Shown: positions 24,559-37,109, numbered from the stretch's first letter. The stretch is DNA of 64,000 nucleotides from Phoronis australis (GCA_002633005.1 NMRA01000580.1:154603-218602); one strand, 5' to 3'. Program-made: numbers and translations. Notes: generated by a model from the sequence alone, not told the origin.

Positions 24559-26086
24559 ATGGCGGAAAGCAGGGAATTTGAAAGCGACGACGATTATGAG
24601 CAAAAATTGAAAGAATACTATGAAAAAACGTACGGGAATGGTGGCCAGGATGAGGAAATGGGGTTGCACGAAAGCGAGAATAAGTTTAATGTGCTTCCGG
24701 CAGCGTACTTTTCCACTTTGAGCCTTACGNTTGGTTTAATTGTACCACGTGATCTCTTTGTCTTGTTGCAACACTGGGCCATCGTCCACAATTCTCTCCA
24801 ACTTTCATTTTTCACTCAATTTCTCTTTGAAGTTTCAGCACTCTCCGTCTCGTCACATCATTAAGGTATTGTACCTTGTTTACTGCTTGTTCTGGACTAA
24901 ATATGCCACCTACACCTGTAGTTGTTTGATTTTGGGCAGTTCTTACGTGCGTTGGCTGGACGCCTATCTTAATTCGCCTGCGGCGACAGACCAGGGTCTG
25001 ACCAATCTGGGTTTCCACGAGTCCTCTGTATCCATCAACTCCTTAGGGTTGTCCGGGGCCACCCTCGCCCCTGGCCCTCGTTCTGTTCGCCATTTAACCC
25101 CCGCCATCGCGGAATTCTCGGCCACTTTAGTGTTCCTACAGATCGCCGGAAACGACCTGTCTCATCCCCAGTCTCACCCTTTGTCTCTGGCCCATGACCT
25201 AATTTCGTTTTCCGAGTCTATCCTTCAGTCTTACCCTTCTGTGCAGTCAGTCATCATCGGCATGGTGTTCCTACGTTTCCACGATGACGGCACTTTTAAT
25301 ACCCGTTGCCAATCCCTTAACTTTCACCTCAAATGCCTCCTCGCCGACCATCCCACAGTCTTCCTTTGGACCCATAGGGGCGGGTTCTGGCAGGATCCTT
25401 TACACCTTTACCGCCCCGACCTCATTCACCTCAACCATTCAGGCATCCGCAAAAGTGGGCGGATGCATCCTTCTGCTGCATCTGTGGCAGATTGTCACCC
25501 ACCTTTACAGTGCAACATGTTATATAACTTTTGTAATTACCGATATCTGTAGTAGTTTAGTTTGTCATAATATATATGACCTTTTATCTCAACTACACGT
25601 GTTGTTTCACTGTAAACTAGCTTCGGTATCGCTTCGCAGTTAGCGCATATAAATGTATATTGCTATCTCTTCACTCTATACACTTTGTCTCTGATCCGAG
25701 CAGTATGGCGAACGACTTGGGTTCAACCCATGACGTTGTATATAATTATTATTTTCTTCAATTTTTGCGTGTTTCTTTATGAGTTGTGCACTAAAGGCAC
25801 TGAAATCTAGTAAGATATAATAATAAAATTTATTTTAAGGTACTAGAGTCATGTTGTGTACACTTTAAGATTCCATCTGACGATTCAATGTCACTGTTTC
25901 AGATTCATATATACACATCTGAGTTTTCAGTGTAGAGGCCTCAGAATAAATTTTAAACTGAATGTCGTCTTACAAATGCCACTACTGTCATATTTCAGGG
26001 ATTCAGAGCTGTTGTTCACCCTTGTCCTTATCTTCTTTGTCACCTGCATCCTCACAGTCTGGATCAAAGGTTTGCGCCTCTTGTAA
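24559..26086 (+). CDS. Candidate small tail-anchored membrane protein gene (at least two exons)
   Basis: Exon 1 begins with ATG in good context. It encodes an acidic, helix-prone N-terminus (MAESREFESDDDYEQKLKEY and on, through YEKTYG and MGLHESENK). The last exon starts at the acceptor TATTTCAG| at 25998 and encodes DSELLFTLVLIFFVTCILTV then WIKGLRLL and a stop at 26086: one transmembrane helix near the C-terminus. The acceptor leaves one base to finish a codon, so it needs a phase-2 donor. AA|GTTTAA after the SENK codons fits but is weak, so a middle exon may exist. A poly(A) signal lies at 27384-27389. The intron holds an SGNH-hydrolase ORF. I do not recognise the family. The N at 24730 lies close to the exon end. 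Confidence 0.4.
24923..25552 (+). pseudogene. SGNH/GDSL-type hydrolase-like ORF, probably transposon-derived
   Basis: An open frame of about 200 codons carries the blocks of SGNH hydrolases: LILGSSYVRW near its start (block I, with the usual GDS as GSS), GLSGATL (Gly block), VFLQIAGNDLS (G-x-N-D block) and DLIHLNHSG (D-x-x-H block). SGNH-like ORFs are known in some tyrosine-recombinase (Ngaro-type) and LINE retrotransposons. Here neither reverse transcriptase nor recombinase is visible. It is located in the intron of the 24559 gene. Codon use is more C-rich (TCC, CCC, ACC) than in the surroundings, as in an inserted element. It may be a truncated element or an exapted domain. Confidence 0.55.
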
Positions 26087-27719
26087 AGACTCTATGCTCT
26101 ATTGGAATTTAAAGTAGATATAGGCATGCCTTATATGTCACGAAAACCAACTGTTCATTTAGACCATGTAACATTAGTATGATATTGATCTCGAATTGTT
26201 CCTTGATAAAAATAGGTGTGAATTTTGGCTTGAAAATCTCCAGCAATTTGTTACTACTTGAGAGTTTCTTTAGGTTGACGTGTCACAGCAAGCCATTTGG
26301 ACATGGTCACAACCATAATGAACTGTGACAGTTCTTTGCAAGACAAAAACTTATTTCTCGCCTGAATGAGGAAAGTGGTTAACAGGGTTTATAGCCGCAG
26401 AAATTTTTCTGTGAAAATGCAACTCTATTTTCTCTCAATGTAGGTTTCTTGCTGCTTGTTAAAAGACTATATTAGTATGATCGGCTGCTGAGTAGCACTT
26501 GGGACATAACCATGTTGCCATGAGTTCAATTTCTTGTCTTAGAACTCTAGGATCCACTTAACCCATAAAGTGTTTTGCAATGGCCATCAAAAGTTATCAT
26601 GATGCGATGGAGATTTATACAAAAAGTCAAATGGCAATACGTGCATTAGTTCTTGCACCATCTTTCTAACTTGCCACCTCTCACACTTGTTGATACTAGC
26701 ATTCCGTTGGTGGTATAGATACAGTTATCATTACTTGTACCCAATTGTTGGTTTTCTTTGCACTGTATCTTTGGTTTTAGTGTTTCAGTGCTCAATTATA
26801 TTGTAACTTTTCACAATATTTTACACTTACAGGCTGCATAGGTACTTCAATGAGAAATCCAAAAGTAATGCTGTCAAGGATTGAGAAAGGTCTGTACTCC
26901 AGTGCCACCGGTGTCCATAAGTAGCAGATGCTTGAGAGAAAAACAAGGCGTGCACAAACTTGACACATGACTTCCAGGGGCCACCCAGTTCATTGCCTAT
27001 ACGATCAATGGTTTTGCACTGACATCAAACGTTTGATCTATCAGAAGAACTATCACTGCTTCAGTGAACATTAGACACTAATTTTAGAGTTACCTTTGCA
27101 TAGTAGCTTGACGTGGATATAGACTGTTGTCAATACAAAAGGACACGGCTATATTTTTGTCTTACTCATTTACCGTGCAGCATATAAGTCTGACATTTTA
27201 CTTTTTATATATGTAAACCAACATTCCTTGATCACTGTTTGCCTACATTTGACTCCAAAACTGTGATACAGTACCTGCTTTTTAATTGAAGTGCTCATGT
27301 AACTTGGTTCATGTTGAGTCTATCAACCATAATCATATGCTTTTGTTGATCCACGTGGTTGTGCGAATTGACTATGTAATTAAAATAAATGTGTCCATGA
27401 GTTCAAACATATTTCGATGAAATACATGTCATGCAGCAACTCTTGTTTGCATTTGAATTACAGCAGTGAAATGCATTTTATGTTATACAGGTTAAACTTC
27501 GGCAGTGAAAATCCATTTTGTTCGTTAATGTGATTATGTCATTGCTGTTAAAGCTGCTATAAACCTGCCTTCCTTCAATTAAACCAACTCTTGATTTTGA
27601 CTATTTATTGTCTTGGCCCATTCCTTACACAAAATGACAAATGATTCCTGGAATTAGAAAGAACTGACAGTTCGTTATAGCTCAAACCTCAGTTTATCAT
27701 TTTGCCTTGAAACAGCTTG

Positions 27720-30700
27720 TCATTTTCTGTAGGTGAATTTGTTACAAGCCAAGAAGCCCATCCTCACCTGGGTAAAGAAACATACTGATAGGAGGTCTGA
27801 TGCGAAAAATGGTATAAATTAAAAGTTACTTTATTGTTGATGGAATGTTGGTTTGTAGAAACATTTCCAGTTCTGTTTCATTGTCTTCATCCGATTTTAG
27901 TATGAAACTAAGAAATGGTATTGGGCATAAATTTTGTTTATTAGTACCACAAAGAAATCACATTTATCTGAGTGCTTAGTAGTAGACAAAACAAATATGC
28001 ATTAGACACATAAAATATGGTGCCTGAGTAAATAACATAATTTGTTTGACTGCATGCAAAGTATATAAAGCAGTACGATTTGTGACATAACCCTTGCATT
28101 GCGAAAATATGTTGGGGTAGGCACCTTTTGTTGTAGTTGGTACCTTTGTCGAAAGCCAGCAAATTATTACAGTAGACTCTTGCCAGTTCCTCATTTATGA
28201 CGGAGAAACCAAAAATCCTGAATCATAAATGAAAATAAAATTTTCTTCATAGCCATGTACAGAGAAAAAAAATCTTCATTAACTAGTGTACTTCAAAAGC
28301 ACCTTATAGGATGCAAACAGTTTGTCCCGTCAGCACGCCATCTTTTTGGTCACATCACGTGACCTAATGAATGTATGTCCGAAAAGATTTCTGCCCTAGA
28401 CAGGGACGGGGGCAGAAATCTTTTTGGATTTTTGGATTGATATTCATTAGGTCTCGTGATGTGACCAAAAACATGGCGTGCTGACGGGACAAGCTGTTTG
28501 CGACATTTTTCCATGCCTTATTGAAAAAGATTTATTTATACATACCTTATAGAATGTACTATTGGCAATCCATTGTTATGGCAATTTTGGTATTTAAACT
28601 TAAATTTCAGATAAACAATAAACAAAACTCAAATAAGGAATATGTTTTATTGTGTTTTGTTTAGTTTGACTAAAACCGGACCTTATCATGAACCTGCCAA
28701 TAATCCATAGATAGTCTTTAATGAATATTCATGTCACAGGCGTACTGCCAGGGCCGTAATAATGTTTTCACTTCACAATTGCCAAGTAAAGGTTTAGTCC
28801 AGTTATCATTAATACCTAATAGCCTGGAAATAATTTGTTCACATTTTCTCAAAAGTAACTATTATGAGCATATTTTCAGATAATTTATTTATTTGCTAAA
28901 TTGAGTTTTGGGTATTTATCTGAAACATTTATGTTGAGTGCCAGACCAAATCTCTGTAGCCAGAGCTTTGGAAGGAAAATGGTAAAATGTTATTACAAGT
29001 GTCATGTCAGCAGTGTTTTCTTTCACAGAGTCACATGTGTGCATAATGAGGGAGCTTAACAGGATTTCCAAAACTGTCTTTATAAAAAATACTCACAGGC
29101 ATAAGCAAAATGCAGGTGACAGGTTGCTTCTTGTAGATCTTTTCAGTGTACTGGACATTCCTCAGCATCTGCCACAGGTACACCCTGATGACAATCACAG
29201 CTGGTGATACCCACCACCCCAGTGAGTTTAGACACAGCAAGTTGAATACAATGCCCTCATCCTCAGACATACTTATGTGAAGCTGAAAAACTCAAACCAT
29301 ATTAATTTAAAGTTGTAGTTTAAACATGACTTCAACATGAAGCGGAATGTTGTTTTCATAGCTGCAAACTGGTTGTTGTTCTTCAAAAAGCCAGTGGTCC
29401 ATTATTAATGAAGTTTTAAGACAGTATAATTTTCAGCATTTTATGTGGCATATTTTAGTGATACAGAGCAAATGTATTTTATTACAGGTTTTCAGTTTTG
29501 TTACCTATAAAGCTTGTGTGATTACTGATCAAATAAAACAATAAGAATGACTTGATCACACAAAAGTTATGTAGAATCGGTTCTATTGCGTTAAGAAACG
29601 AGAGTTCCAAGCATACCCGCATGTGAAGAGACCGAACATCAATTGCCACCTAAGCCTATTCCTCTGCACATGGCTCAGTACTCCAATCATGTTGTCTCTG
29701 TTGCTTGAGTATTGTTTTTGTTGGTGAAGTGGTGATGCACATTACGATGAACCTTTAAAAACATGGTAATCACATAAAATGCCAATCTGAGCAGTACATA
29801 GATAACATTGATCAATACATTACATAGGATACACATTTTCGCAAAAGTGTGAGTGTACCTGAAATTGAAACTTCAGTGTTCTACCTGTTTCCAGACTAAT
29901 TAAGTTAAGTTCCTGAGTTAACTTGCCAATACCGATGCTAGAAGTCTGTAACAGCTGATATTCAAGGAGGATAGATGATTTTCGAAGCACACTTTAGGCC
30001 CTCTGCCATGTAATCTGATGGATTGTGTTCTTGAAAGAGTGAGTCTGCAAGGGCCTAGTCGCACACTCAAAGTCCAAGAAAGAGTACATTAGTTAAAAGC
30101 AAGCACTGTCATTAACCTTCCCCTGTCCCTAGCCCTTTATTTACGTAATCGAGACCATTGGTAATACAAAATGTAACCCGCTAGATCTTTATTAATGCTC
30201 CTACTGATCTGCCTTTGGCTTATACCCTTTTGCCTTTGAGGAAGTCCCATGCATAGTATATTGTCCTGTAATGATGAGACCATTCCCAGTGTCTTGCAAT
30301 TTGAGAACCAGATTTCTTCACTGAATAACCGGCATCAAATTTGTTGCATCCCATTCCCAATCATGGTTTTGTATGATCTCACTTTTCTCGCAACAAGCTT
30401 CAGCCTACCAGCACTTCCCAAGTTTGCTTGCATTCAATCCGAGGCTTCATCGCTGATCCAGTGGTTTGTGTTCAAGTGGACTAGCTAGCTGACTGGTCAG
30501 TGGTGGATTTAGAGGGTGGGCTATGGCCTCCCTAAAATTCTCCCAGCTCCCATTTGGCAGTTCGGGGGTGCAAATGTTTGGCGAACTAAATCCTGGCTAA
30601 TACTCTGCCTTGTTCCCCCACCTCAAAATCCTGGATCTGCGCCAGGCGCGGATCCAGGATTTTGAGTTAGGGGGGCGAGTGCACAGGAATAACCAGAATT

Positions 30701-32123
30701 TTTCGACATGCGCGCGCCCAGCCTGATGTAGGTATGCGGGGGTGTCGAATTTTTGGGTTTGTGGATATTATTACTAAAAAAAACCCATAAACGGTAAACG
30801 GGGTTTGTTCAAATGGTATGTGCTAGTCAAAAAATCGCACCCCGAACTGCCAAATGGTATCCGGGAGAATTGTGGGGGGGCATGGCCCCCNNNCCCCCCC
30901 CCCCCCATCCTCCAATGTGCCCCTGCTAGTACACTATACAAGTAGAGTATAGAGTCCCTGGTGATAGACGATGCTTTTCTTATGGCAATGGAAAACGACG
31001 AATAGTTTTGCAATTCAAGTCCAAAGTCTGAAAACTGCCAGCAGGTAGAAATTAAACTCACGACCATCGAGTGACAAACAGGGTCTATCCAACCACAATA
31101 ACATTACACTCTTTTTCAGTCACAGCATTGCTAGGCCTAGGGCTAGAGTAGGGCTAGCCTTGGTACAAATGTGTATACTAAATATACTACCCTGGCTGTG
31201 TGAATTTCGGGCTCTATTGAAGAAAAACACACGTACAGTGGTACCTAGCTGTATTTTGATACCGTTAGCTGGCTGGCTAGGGTACCACGCAGTGGCAGAT
31301 CTACGATTTCAGTAAGGGGGGTTTAGGATTCGAAAGAATCCGAGGCGCGTAGTGCCGAGGAGAAGGAAGGTCGCGAGAGGGTTTCCCTCCTCCCGTGTGA
31401 GATTTTTTGGGATTTTTAGTAGCTAATTTCGTTTTTCTGGCGATTTTTTTTTTCCAGTTTTTATTTTTGATCCTGTACCGAGGGGGGGGGGTTAAACCCC
31501 CTGAACCCCCCTGTAGATCCGCCTCTGCCACTGCAGACTCGACTCGAGCACAACGATTACTATCGAATTCAGTACGTAATTTTGCCACAGGCAATGGTTT
31601 CATATAATTCTAAGCGTAATAGTTAGACTGTTCAGCTCATACAGGGAGCAATATCGTCATCAAAATGTTCAAGAAACGAATAAATTACCTGGTTAAGGCG
31701 AACTTCTCTTCTTCGAAGCAGTACTGGAAACAGCTGACTTATTTGTCTCTAGTTGCCGAAAGGTCAAACCGCACAGCATTATGGGCAACATTCGTTTGTT
31801 TTGATCACGCAGATTTTAAGAAAATAAATAAAAAATATGTACAGGCAGCAGATCGACCCCATACTTACAAAAAGTTCTAATTAAGTGTCAGAGAGTATGT
31901 TTCAATGGTTTTTATGCAGATTCACGATGTTTTTAAAACGTCTAAAAACGGATCATATGACTTTAAAGTCCTTCTCTCACGCGTTGTTAACCCTTATTAC
32001 ATGGTTAGAAGATGTTATAAGGATCCAAGAAGTACCTACCCCATAACTAATACACGATCCGTACTCGAAAACAGTTTAAATGAACGCGCCACTCACGATT
32101 TGCACCCGAAGAAACACCGCCAT
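27720..32123 (-). CDS. Candidate 86-residue membrane protein gene, three exons
   Basis: Exon 1 (32123-32097) encodes MAVFLRVQI and ends at a consensus donor ATC|GTGAGT. Exon 2 (29282-29097) follows TTTTTCAG and ends CCT|GTGAGT; it encodes MSEDEGIVFNLLCLNSLGWW and then one hydrophobic helix plus a basic tail (YTEKIYKKQPVTCILLMP). Exon 3 (27767-27720) follows TTTACCCAG and encodes VRMGFLACNKFTYRK and a stop. All junctions are phase 0 and the total is 86 codons. AATAAA on the minus strand lies at 27609-27604. An ETS site lies 19-26 bp upstream of the first ATG. Translation could instead start at the second ATG (29270), giving 73 residues. I recognise no family. The helix at about residues 22-46 suggests a single-pass small membrane protein. 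Intron 1 contains three MITEs and intron 2 a foldback. Confidence 0.5.
28313..28501. mobile_element. Foldback/MITE, 60-bp arms plus inner stem
   Basis: Arms 28313-28372 and about 28443-28501 are inverted (GCAAACAGTTTGTCCCGTCA against TGACGGGACAAGCTGTTTGC) with few mismatches. A second, inner stem (AAAGATTTCTGCCC with GGGCAGAAATCTTT) sits between them. The whole element can fold into one long hairpin. It lies in intron 2 of the minus-strand small gene. Confidence 0.85.
30499..30644. mobile_element. CAGTGGCGG-type MITE
   Basis: It begins CAGTGGTGGATTTAGAGGG and ends AATCCTGGATCTGCGCC. The middle contains 'CATTTGGCAGTTCGGGGGTG' shared with 45168-45200 and, inverted, with 10530. It is immediately followed by another copy. 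Confidence 0.65.
30645..30930. mobile_element. Second, abutting MITE copy with N run
   Basis: It starts at GCGCGGATCCAGGATTTTGA, head to tail with the previous copy, and runs to 'CCCCATCCTCCAATGTGCCC'. It includes 'CGCACCCCGAACTGCCAAAT' and NNN at 30891-30893 inside a C homopolymer, which is likely a sequencing limit. Confidence 0.5.
31288..31536. mobile_element. CAGTGGCAG-type MITE with clear terminal inverted repeats
   Basis: The left end CAGTGGCAGATCTAC and the right end GTAGATCCGCCTCTGCCACTG are inverted repeats. The interior contains G/C runs ('CTGAACCCCCC'). It belongs to the same broad family as the other MITEs but has a different core. Confidence 0.7.
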
Positions 32124-32141
32124 TTTGAACTTGCCGGGAAC

Positions 32142-32149
32142 CCGGAAGT
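32142..32149. promoter_or_regulatory. ETS-type site at the 5' end of the minus-strand small gene
   Basis: CCGGAAGT lies 19-26 bases upstream of the minus-strand ATGGCGG at 32123. ETS sites next to the start are typical of constitutive animal promoters, which supports this start. Confidence 0.45.
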
Positions 32150-34685
32150 ACAATTCATTCAGGAACCCAGGCCGAGAAAACGCCGTCAGTGCGACTGGAG
32201 CAGTGCCTGTACTGTTACCAGCCAGCAAACGGGGATAAAAAAATCGACAGCGCGCCTTAATTTTGATAAAATCAAATTACGGACAATTTTATGGAATTTG
32301 CTGAAGAAATGTGGGCGAATAAATTTTGACAGAAATTATTTTGCCAGACTCGGGACCGCAGCCTATCGGACCCGGTGCGGATCGAGACCAGACACTGGCG
32401 AACGGTAAATGCATGCGGTTGCAAGCTGTTTTGTCGAAGTAAAATGGTCAAATGATAAATGCTGCATATATTCAAGGATAGTTTCAGACACTTGCATGAA
32501 ATTTCGGGCTGGTTACTCCTGTGTCACACTGCCGCGGCAGACCTTAATTAGCCTCAGTCACCAGCTACCAGTGAAGACTATAGTCAAAATACAGCTTGTT
32601 AGTAGGCCTATACAGCTTTGCGCCAAGACTACCCTAACTGGTCGCTGGCCACAAACACAAAAAAACATGAAAATTGAACAAAGTTTCTTTTTTGTAGCAA
32701 CGTTTGTCCAAATGTATCAACGTTAAATCTTCACAAATTACAAAGTAGCCGATTGAACATGCCTTTCAGTTCAGCAAAAGCCGACATTGTAAGTGCCGCC
32801 AGAAATGAGACGAAGTCCAACGGGAATTGTGAGCACATTTATCACTTAATGAGTAACAACTGCGAGGCAGAAATTTGGTGAACATTGCTAAATCGTGCAG
32901 AATAGTAAGTAAAGATATGTCTAACTAAATTTGGCGAAAACAATTTACACAAAGTTTTAAACTCGTAACTCATCCCGCTGTCCTCCAATATGGCCGACGC
33001 GATCCAAACAAAGTGACCCAAATTTCGCCACAAAACTTGCAATAACTTTACAGTGCTTACCCGGATTTTGATACTTTTTCGATTTTTACTGAGAAGAATG
33101 TACTACCTTTTCGATGATAGAAAAGTACTTTTTCAAAACGAGGAAAAAATAAAACCGAAAAAAAATTGGTTCGACCCATATTGGTTCCTGGGTTCGACCC
33201 GCCTACGTAAGGAACTAAACACCAATGCTATTTTAACATACTAAGTACGAGTAACATTCCAAAAAAAATCAACGACCACTAACTACAAACTATAAATACA
33301 CTACATATGCAAACGAATCACGATACTAATAAAACAAAATAATGAAGACTTTTCGAGCAAGCCATAGCACATTCAGTTACAAGGAAAAAATGGCGGCGTT
33401 CAGGACAAGTTCCTGAACTGATGAGCCAGAAATGTGGGTACGGAAATAACCGATGACAACCGGTAATCATACGCTCAGAGAGAAGGGTCAAATACTGTTA
33501 AAAAATCGCTTTTGGCAAGAAAGGCGAAAAGAATATAAAGAAAGGGTGTCGAAAATAAGAATTTATGTCGTAAGTATTTTCGGATACTGGAACCACATGG
33601 GCAGTTTGCAAGAAGGACTTTAAGGCAAAACTGGCAGAATTGGCACAGTATGGGCGCTCCCTGTGGCGTTGATTTCATTCAGTAAAAGGTTCGCATATCG
33701 AAAAATTCGAGACCTCCTATACTTTAGGCTGGGTGCGCGCATGCATAGAACTCCTACTCTGGACTGGAGCTCTATGGAATTGGCGACAAAATAACGAAAA
33801 CACAATTTAAACAGTTTCTTGTTTTGTAGCTGTGGTAAAAGCTTATAACTTCAAGAAGTCAACCCCATGATAATACCAAAATGCGTTTTTCGACCCGGCC
33901 CGGCCGTGACACATAGCTGGGAAAATAATCACTTGCTAAATTGACTTTGATTTTCAATTGTTAGACAAAATATATTTTAAATCGCGACAAAAATTTACAA
34001 TCTACACCTCCGTTGTCTAACTATATCAATCCCGCTATTGAAAAAGCAAACGCGGAGTGCGGGGTGTAGTGAACTGTAATCTACAATGCACAGGCATAAA
34101 AAACGGCCTAGGTTACATGGACACGAGGAAACATTGCAACAAGAAACCATTAATTCTAGGATGCATCGGTCCTGAGGAATACAGTAAACCGTTGAATCTT
34201 CTATAACCGCCCGGAGTCTGAAGTCTACTTTCATTGCCAAAGAAACCGTTGGCATCCAGGCGCTTCACAGAGCCAAGCCGGCATACTCTTTTAGTTAGGA
34301 CTGTTATTCTCTTTTGATGTGCTTCGATTAAAATTGACATCTTACCAGCAGTTTCTGTTATTTCATCCTCACTCAGATTTCATTTTCTTTAAAAGAAGTA
34401 ATTTTCTTCATTGCACAGTGGAGCAGACAACGGAAACGAAGTCGTAGTGCCCCGCGCCACTGGCGGTCACGTGAGATATCGCGGGAGAGCCTATATTTAG
34501 CCATAGTTCCGTTACGATTGCGCCGTGTTCCAAATTTGACACTTGAAATTGGATCTGAACCCCCCCCCCCAAACACTAAAACACATTATTTAAATCTTGC
34601 TTCAGCCGTATAATTTTAATTACCGGGGTTAATTAACAAACTCCACATTTCCCTAAGCTCTTGCCGTTTTATTTTTTTGCGGCAA
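32150..34685. other. No gene supported
   Basis: Short frames only. ATGGCGG-like YY1 words occur at 33390 and (inverted) near 32990. The module ending 'TTTAGGCTGGGTGCGCGCAT' recurs at 33724-33745. Confidence 0.45.
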
Positions 34686-34689
34686 CCAA

Positions 34690-36200
34690 GGGGAGGTGGG
34701 GGGCCTCTGACCCCCCCCCCTAAATCCGCCTATGCCTATTTTGACTTACCCATTCGTCAGGCTTCTGTTTGGTCCCCTGGGTGTAGGATGTTTTCGCCAG
34801 TTATTTTTCCACTGCATCCCTAAAAAAGTCGTAAGCAAACCTTTGTCAGATGCGGTGCAAAACTAAGATGGTCCGTGAAATACATCTGCGCTTCTCCAAG
34901 AAGCCGTTCCATTTTCAGAATTTCATGGCAGCAAACGCAAGCGTCAGTCGTTTCCAATATCGTGCAGTTGGCGCACTGACACCATAGTGCCATTTACACT
35001 ACACAAGTTGACACCGATCAGCTGACACGGATCGAGATGTTCTAGCGCAAGTATGTGTGTAAAGAGAACTGACCTGGAGCAAATTCACACAGCAGTGACA
35101 ACTTTTGCCACCCGTTTGTGAGGTAGAGCAATTTGCGCTCCATCATCTTGCTCCGTGTCAATTATATGCCTTTAAACTCACTGGGTTAAGGCGGAAAGGA
35201 TCATCTCTACTGCGCTTGTGCAATGACCTACATACGGGTTCTCCGTCTCTGCAACTCCCGCTACATGTATTTGTAAACCTGCGCATGTGTGTTCCACTCT
35301 CCAGCCTACAATTTCTGTCTTGCCACCAGAGTCTTCGTTGCCACCCAAAAGGTACCCTCTCATCCAAGGCTTTACCGCAACCAGGTGGCGCTGTGTGTAA
35401 TACCACCGCGTCGCTAACAGATAGCGCTGCTTTTAAGCAGTCATGTCACTTGTTTATAGCGAGTAATCAGCCAAGCACAACTACACTGAGCCTTCGACGT
35501 TGATAGACTTGTTACAATTTTTGTGAATTTTTTGCATAATCTTGACTTAACCCAACAGTCCGTTTCAGGGCTAACCCAACAGTCCTTTTAACGACTACGT
35601 ATTATTCATTGGTTCCTAAAGTATTTTAGTTAGTAGTGGTTATTGTAAGATTATAAGAATCGTTTTTTCCTAGTGCGTTAAATTGTGAAAAGTTGCCGAG
35701 TGACTGGCACCCTTATTGCGGCTGCCAGTTATGCTAATTTACATCTTTTTGTTCGGTAGATTTTTCAGTAGGAAGTTGGCCAGTGCACCATTTTGGGGTT
35801 GAGTCCAATGTAATGAACCTTTTGCAGGGACGAAATGGAAATTTAGGGGCCTATTGGACCTCGCGTGGGCTCCCCAAAACTTATTGAAAAAGTACCGCCT
35901 ACCCGCAGTTAATGGTACGCGCCAGCGGCCACCTTTTGCCAATTCACGCGCGTGAATCATTTGAGATATTTTGTAGTTATCGCGCGCAGGAGTGAAAAAG
36001 TTAACGGTGACCAAAAATATGGGGTTGGAATTATTTGCAGAAAGGTTCACTGAAGAAAGTAAGCGCCTTATTAAGTGATACAGTGTAGTTTTAAGTGTAA
36101 AATGTATTTTTGACGAGGCGAAAACTCTTAATCGGTGAGCATATTTCGCCTACCGCCCGTTTAAAAATACAGAAAGCGATGGGAAGTATTGTAACCCCTA
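34690..36200. other. No gene supported; MITE end fragment at 34690-34735
   Basis: The fragment with 'CCTAAATCCGCCTATGCC' is a MITE terminus. The 132-codon plus frame at 35105-35503 has no family features. A CTCF-like CCAGGTGGCGC occurs at about 35381. Confidence 0.4.
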
Positions 36201-36219
36201 ACCCTCCAACCGAGGGGCT

Positions 36220-37109
36220 ACGTATTGCTTACGAGGCCGTGTGAGCGCATGCTAATTCATTGTTTGCAAACAGAAAGCTGTTGTGAAATAAAAACTTGAT
36301 TTTACATGGTCAGATGATAGAGGGTTCTTTATTTAGCTATACATCTACATTATTCGAATCATTGTTACTGTACAACTTTTGCCCTGACAGTTCTGTGGAA
36401 TGGAACGTGACTTCGCGGCCCACGACGAACGGTATAATTATTTTTAGTTTCGCGGCTAATTCACCCAAATAATCACGTGTACATTGTTTCTTTGTGTACT
36501 CTTTTCGTGATTGGAAGTTTAGTTTCCAATTTTGGCAGGTTTATGTCCGTGATGTCTTCAGTCCGGCTGTGACGGGCCAAATCGGATTCCGAGCCACTGG
36601 CCGGGATCACAAGCATTTCGTGTGCTTAGAACTGAAAATATCGCAAGTCTAACAGTACAACACACAGCCATGTTCTCTTTTCTGTATTTCACGGAAGAAT
36701 AATTCGAATTTATCACCGAACAGACCCCAAACACCCGCAACCGACCTTGGTAAATTGGCCCGTACCGAACTTTGTAGGCTACGGTACGTTCAAATACTGA
36801 TAAATCCGTAACAGCGAAATAAAACAACACGTTTGTTCAAGAACTCGATGAATTTTTAAGGGTTTTACATCGAATTTTGATGATTTATTGGTGTAAAACG
36901 ATGAACTCAAGCGATAACCTGACACATGGTAAGCGTGTTGTTATGCTTAACAGACTGCGTTCGAAACTATGACGTCAGTGGTTAATTTCAGCACCTCCGT
37001 CTGCCGTCAGGTGTCAGGTAAAAGAGCTGTACTTGCTGTTATCGGGTGGAACTATTCGATATAAATTGATACCAAACAGGTTGTTTTTTAAGACAGCATT
37101 CTCCTTTAA
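36220..37109 (-). mobile_element. TTAA-type (Kolobok-like) transposon, copy B
   Basis: The reverse complement starts TTAA (37109-37106) AGGAGAATGC, the same end as copy A at 19885. Collinear matches to copy A include 'CACCTCCGTCTGCCGTCAGG', 'GGTCTGTTCGGTGATAAATT', 'GGCCGCGAA' and 'TAGCATGCGCTCACACGGCC'. The opposite terminus is not recognisable, so the copy is truncated. It keeps no coding capacity. Confidence 0.68.

Noticed and set aside
31905-32408. 167-codon plus-strand ORF as a gene
   Set aside because: It runs antisense over the better supported first exon of the minus-strand small gene and resembles no family.
33388-33420. ATGGCGGCG as a start codon of a plus-strand gene
   Set aside because: The frame stops after eight codons and there is no donor before the stop; probably only a YY1-type word.
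35105-35503. 132-codon plus-strand ORF
   Set aside because: Open on both strands over the same GC-richer patch, without motif or splice evidence.
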